From: Bacteroidota bacterium
Lineage (GTDB): Bacteria > Bacteroidota > Ignavibacteria > Ignavibacteriales > Ignavibacteriaceae
Assembly (NCBI GenBank): GCA_023406915.1
Contig: JAEXTR010000343.1
Span: 1 to 35,250 of the forward strand
Length of the DNA: 35,250 nt
Direction of reading: 5' to 3'
The notes beneath the pieces are model-generated. The model saw nothing but the letters and a program-made list of their open reading frames with translations. It searched no databases and was not told the origin of the DNA. The translations under genes were made by a program, and so were the position numbers. Below are positions 34,257 through 35,250 of the stretch, one piece after another (position 1 is the first letter of the stretch; each line of letters opens with the position of its first letter).

Positions 34257-35250
34257 TTGAATGCCAAGGAATATTACGCTAAAATCTACTTTTTACTCAG
34301 CGACAGCTCAACACTGCCAGAGGATAAGCTGAAAAAACTGCGCACCATTGCAGAGCAGGTTTTCTCAGAACTTACAAAAGATGCGCCTGATACCGTTTCT
34401 ACTCTCAGCGAAAAAATGACCTACTATTTTGAGACAAATCAGGTAAGGGGTATCATCAAAAGAGAACTCACCTCCCTCAGAAAACTCGCAAATGATGCCG
34501 TTCACCAGACTGGCTTTTCCATAACACCATATTATTTTAATCTGTGCTGTAAAGTCCTGGTGTCATTCATTCACTCAATCACACAAGAGAAATTTGATAC
34601 AAACCTGAAAGAGTACATCATTGAATTTATTCAGAATAAAATCAATCTTTCTGAATTATACTTTAATCAGCTTGCATCGCAGCAGCAGCACGATTCTTCA
34701 GAGCTGATCCGCGGCATTATCCTTACACCTCCCATCCTGCACACAGATGATTCCGGCAATAAAGGGTTGAAGTTCCGGATCGAAGTCGAATCACTGAATA
34801 GCGATAGAGATACATTCCTTGTTTTGCCGGCTCACAAATACTATCACGATAGCGATATCTTGCCTGAATCACTTCAGATCGATTTTTTTAAGTCATTTCC
34901 CGTATTCCATCTTACAGATTGCCAGATACGCTATTCTGAGACTATTACCATCAGTGCCACCACAGCATCATATTTTATCCTCGAGCCTGATTATCTGATC
35001 GATGCCAGTGATATCGCCAATTGTTTTGAAATGTCAACATTGCCGCTTCCAGTCATATATCTCATGAATAAATTCGAAGTACCCCAGCCAAACATTAATA
35101 TGATGCGGGGGTCTCTCGTTAACACAATGCTGGACCTTGTGCTGGAAGACCCTAAACTTAGTGATGAGACTCTCTTCTCAAATGCGCTCCGGGATAACAT
35201 TGACAGTGCCTATCAGTATAATTTGTCAGAACTTAAGGACGTACGTACAG
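34257..35250 (+). CDS. N-terminal part of a probable Dna2-like nuclease-helicase (cut by window end)
   Basis: A 331-codon open frame runs to the window edge from a TTG at 34257; AGGAG lies ten bases upstream and no ATG or GTG is available before it. The N-terminal ~100 residues look like a DUF4145-type helical domain ('RELTSLRKLANDAVH'). Around residues 240-331, 'FILEPDYLIDASDIANCF', 'LPLPVIYLMNKFEVPQP' and 'MMRGSLVNTMLDLVLEDP' resemble the start of the PD-(D/E)XK nuclease region in Dna2/AAA helicases of Bacteroidota. The helicase motifs would lie beyond the edge, so the call is provisional. If correct, it acts in DNA repair or as a defence nuclease-helicase. Confidence 0.42.
   Translation, partial: MNAKEYYAKIYFLLSDSSTLPEDKLKKLRTIAEQVFSELTKDAPDTVSTLSEKMTYYFETNQVRGIIKRELTSLRKLANDAVHQTGFSITPYYFNLCCKVLVSFIHSITQEKFDTNLKEYIIEFIQNKINLSELYFNQLASQQQHDSSELIRGIILTPPILHTDDSGNKGLKFRIEVESLNSDRDTFLVLPAHKYYHDSDILPESLQIDFFKSFPVFHLTDCQIRYSETITISATTASYFILEPDYLIDASDIANCFEMSTLPLPVIYLMNKFEVPQPNINMMRGSLVNTMLDLVLEDPKLSDETLFSNALRDNIDSAYQYNLSELKDVRT

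Overview
This window looks like chromosomal DNA from the Bacteroidota/Chlorobiota side of the tree, most likely an Ignavibacteria- or Kapabacteria-like organism. Two secreted proteins end in a type IX secretion system (T9SS) sorting domain of the 'YPNPF/YPNPM' kind. There is also a very large PorU2-like C25 peptidase, a DUF4836-type protein and a Bacteroidota-style ExbB. This is a family-level impression from reading the proteins; no search was run. Both ends of the window cut through genes.

Left part (1-4.6 kb): a MotA/TolQ/ExbB proton-channel gene is cut by the left edge. Upstream of it lies a two-component pair: a membrane histidine kinase and an NtrC-type sigma-54 activator whose reading frames overlap. 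The intergenic region before exbB carries a -24/-12 sigma-54 promoter with correct spacing. About 120-155 bp upstream of the expected transcription start are two near-identical dyads 21 bp apart, and a 12-base piece of the same motif recurs upstream of the kinase gene. Together these read as a self-contained sigma-54 regulon: sensor, activator, binding sites, promoter and target.

4.6-9.2 kb: a secreted endonuclease I with a T9SS tail, a small cupin and glnS run rightward. They converge on a DMT/EamA transporter. 9.3-13.7 kb (leftward): a SsuA/THI5 (NMT1)-type periplasmic-binding domain fused to PAS-PAS-histidine kinase, then an ECF sigma factor, a membrane anti-sigma protein and a lipoprotein-like protein with a TonB-type C-terminal domain.

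13.8-28.2 kb is a cell-surface region. It holds a flippase, two family-4 glycosyltransferases, the 1789-residue PorU2-like peptidase, a WecG/TagA glycosyltransferase, a porin and a CotH-kinase lipoprotein. The last four are almost gapless and read as one operon. A third family-4 glycosyltransferase and a diaminopropionate ammonia-lyase sit at its left edge. In known T9SS systems PorU-type sortases attach cargo to a surface polysaccharide, so this grouping suggests polysaccharide production and cargo anchoring encoded side by side.

28.4-34.1 kb (leftward): a DUF4836-type membrane protein, a PAS-only protein, then a tight run of Fcy1-like cytosine deaminase, C1 cysteine peptidase and MOFRL-type glycerate kinase. 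At the right edge a rightward gene starts from TTG with a good Shine-Dalgarno. It is cut by the window end and resembles the N-terminal part of a Dna2-like nuclease-helicase. I saw no tRNA, rRNA, CRISPR array, insertion sequence or phage gene.
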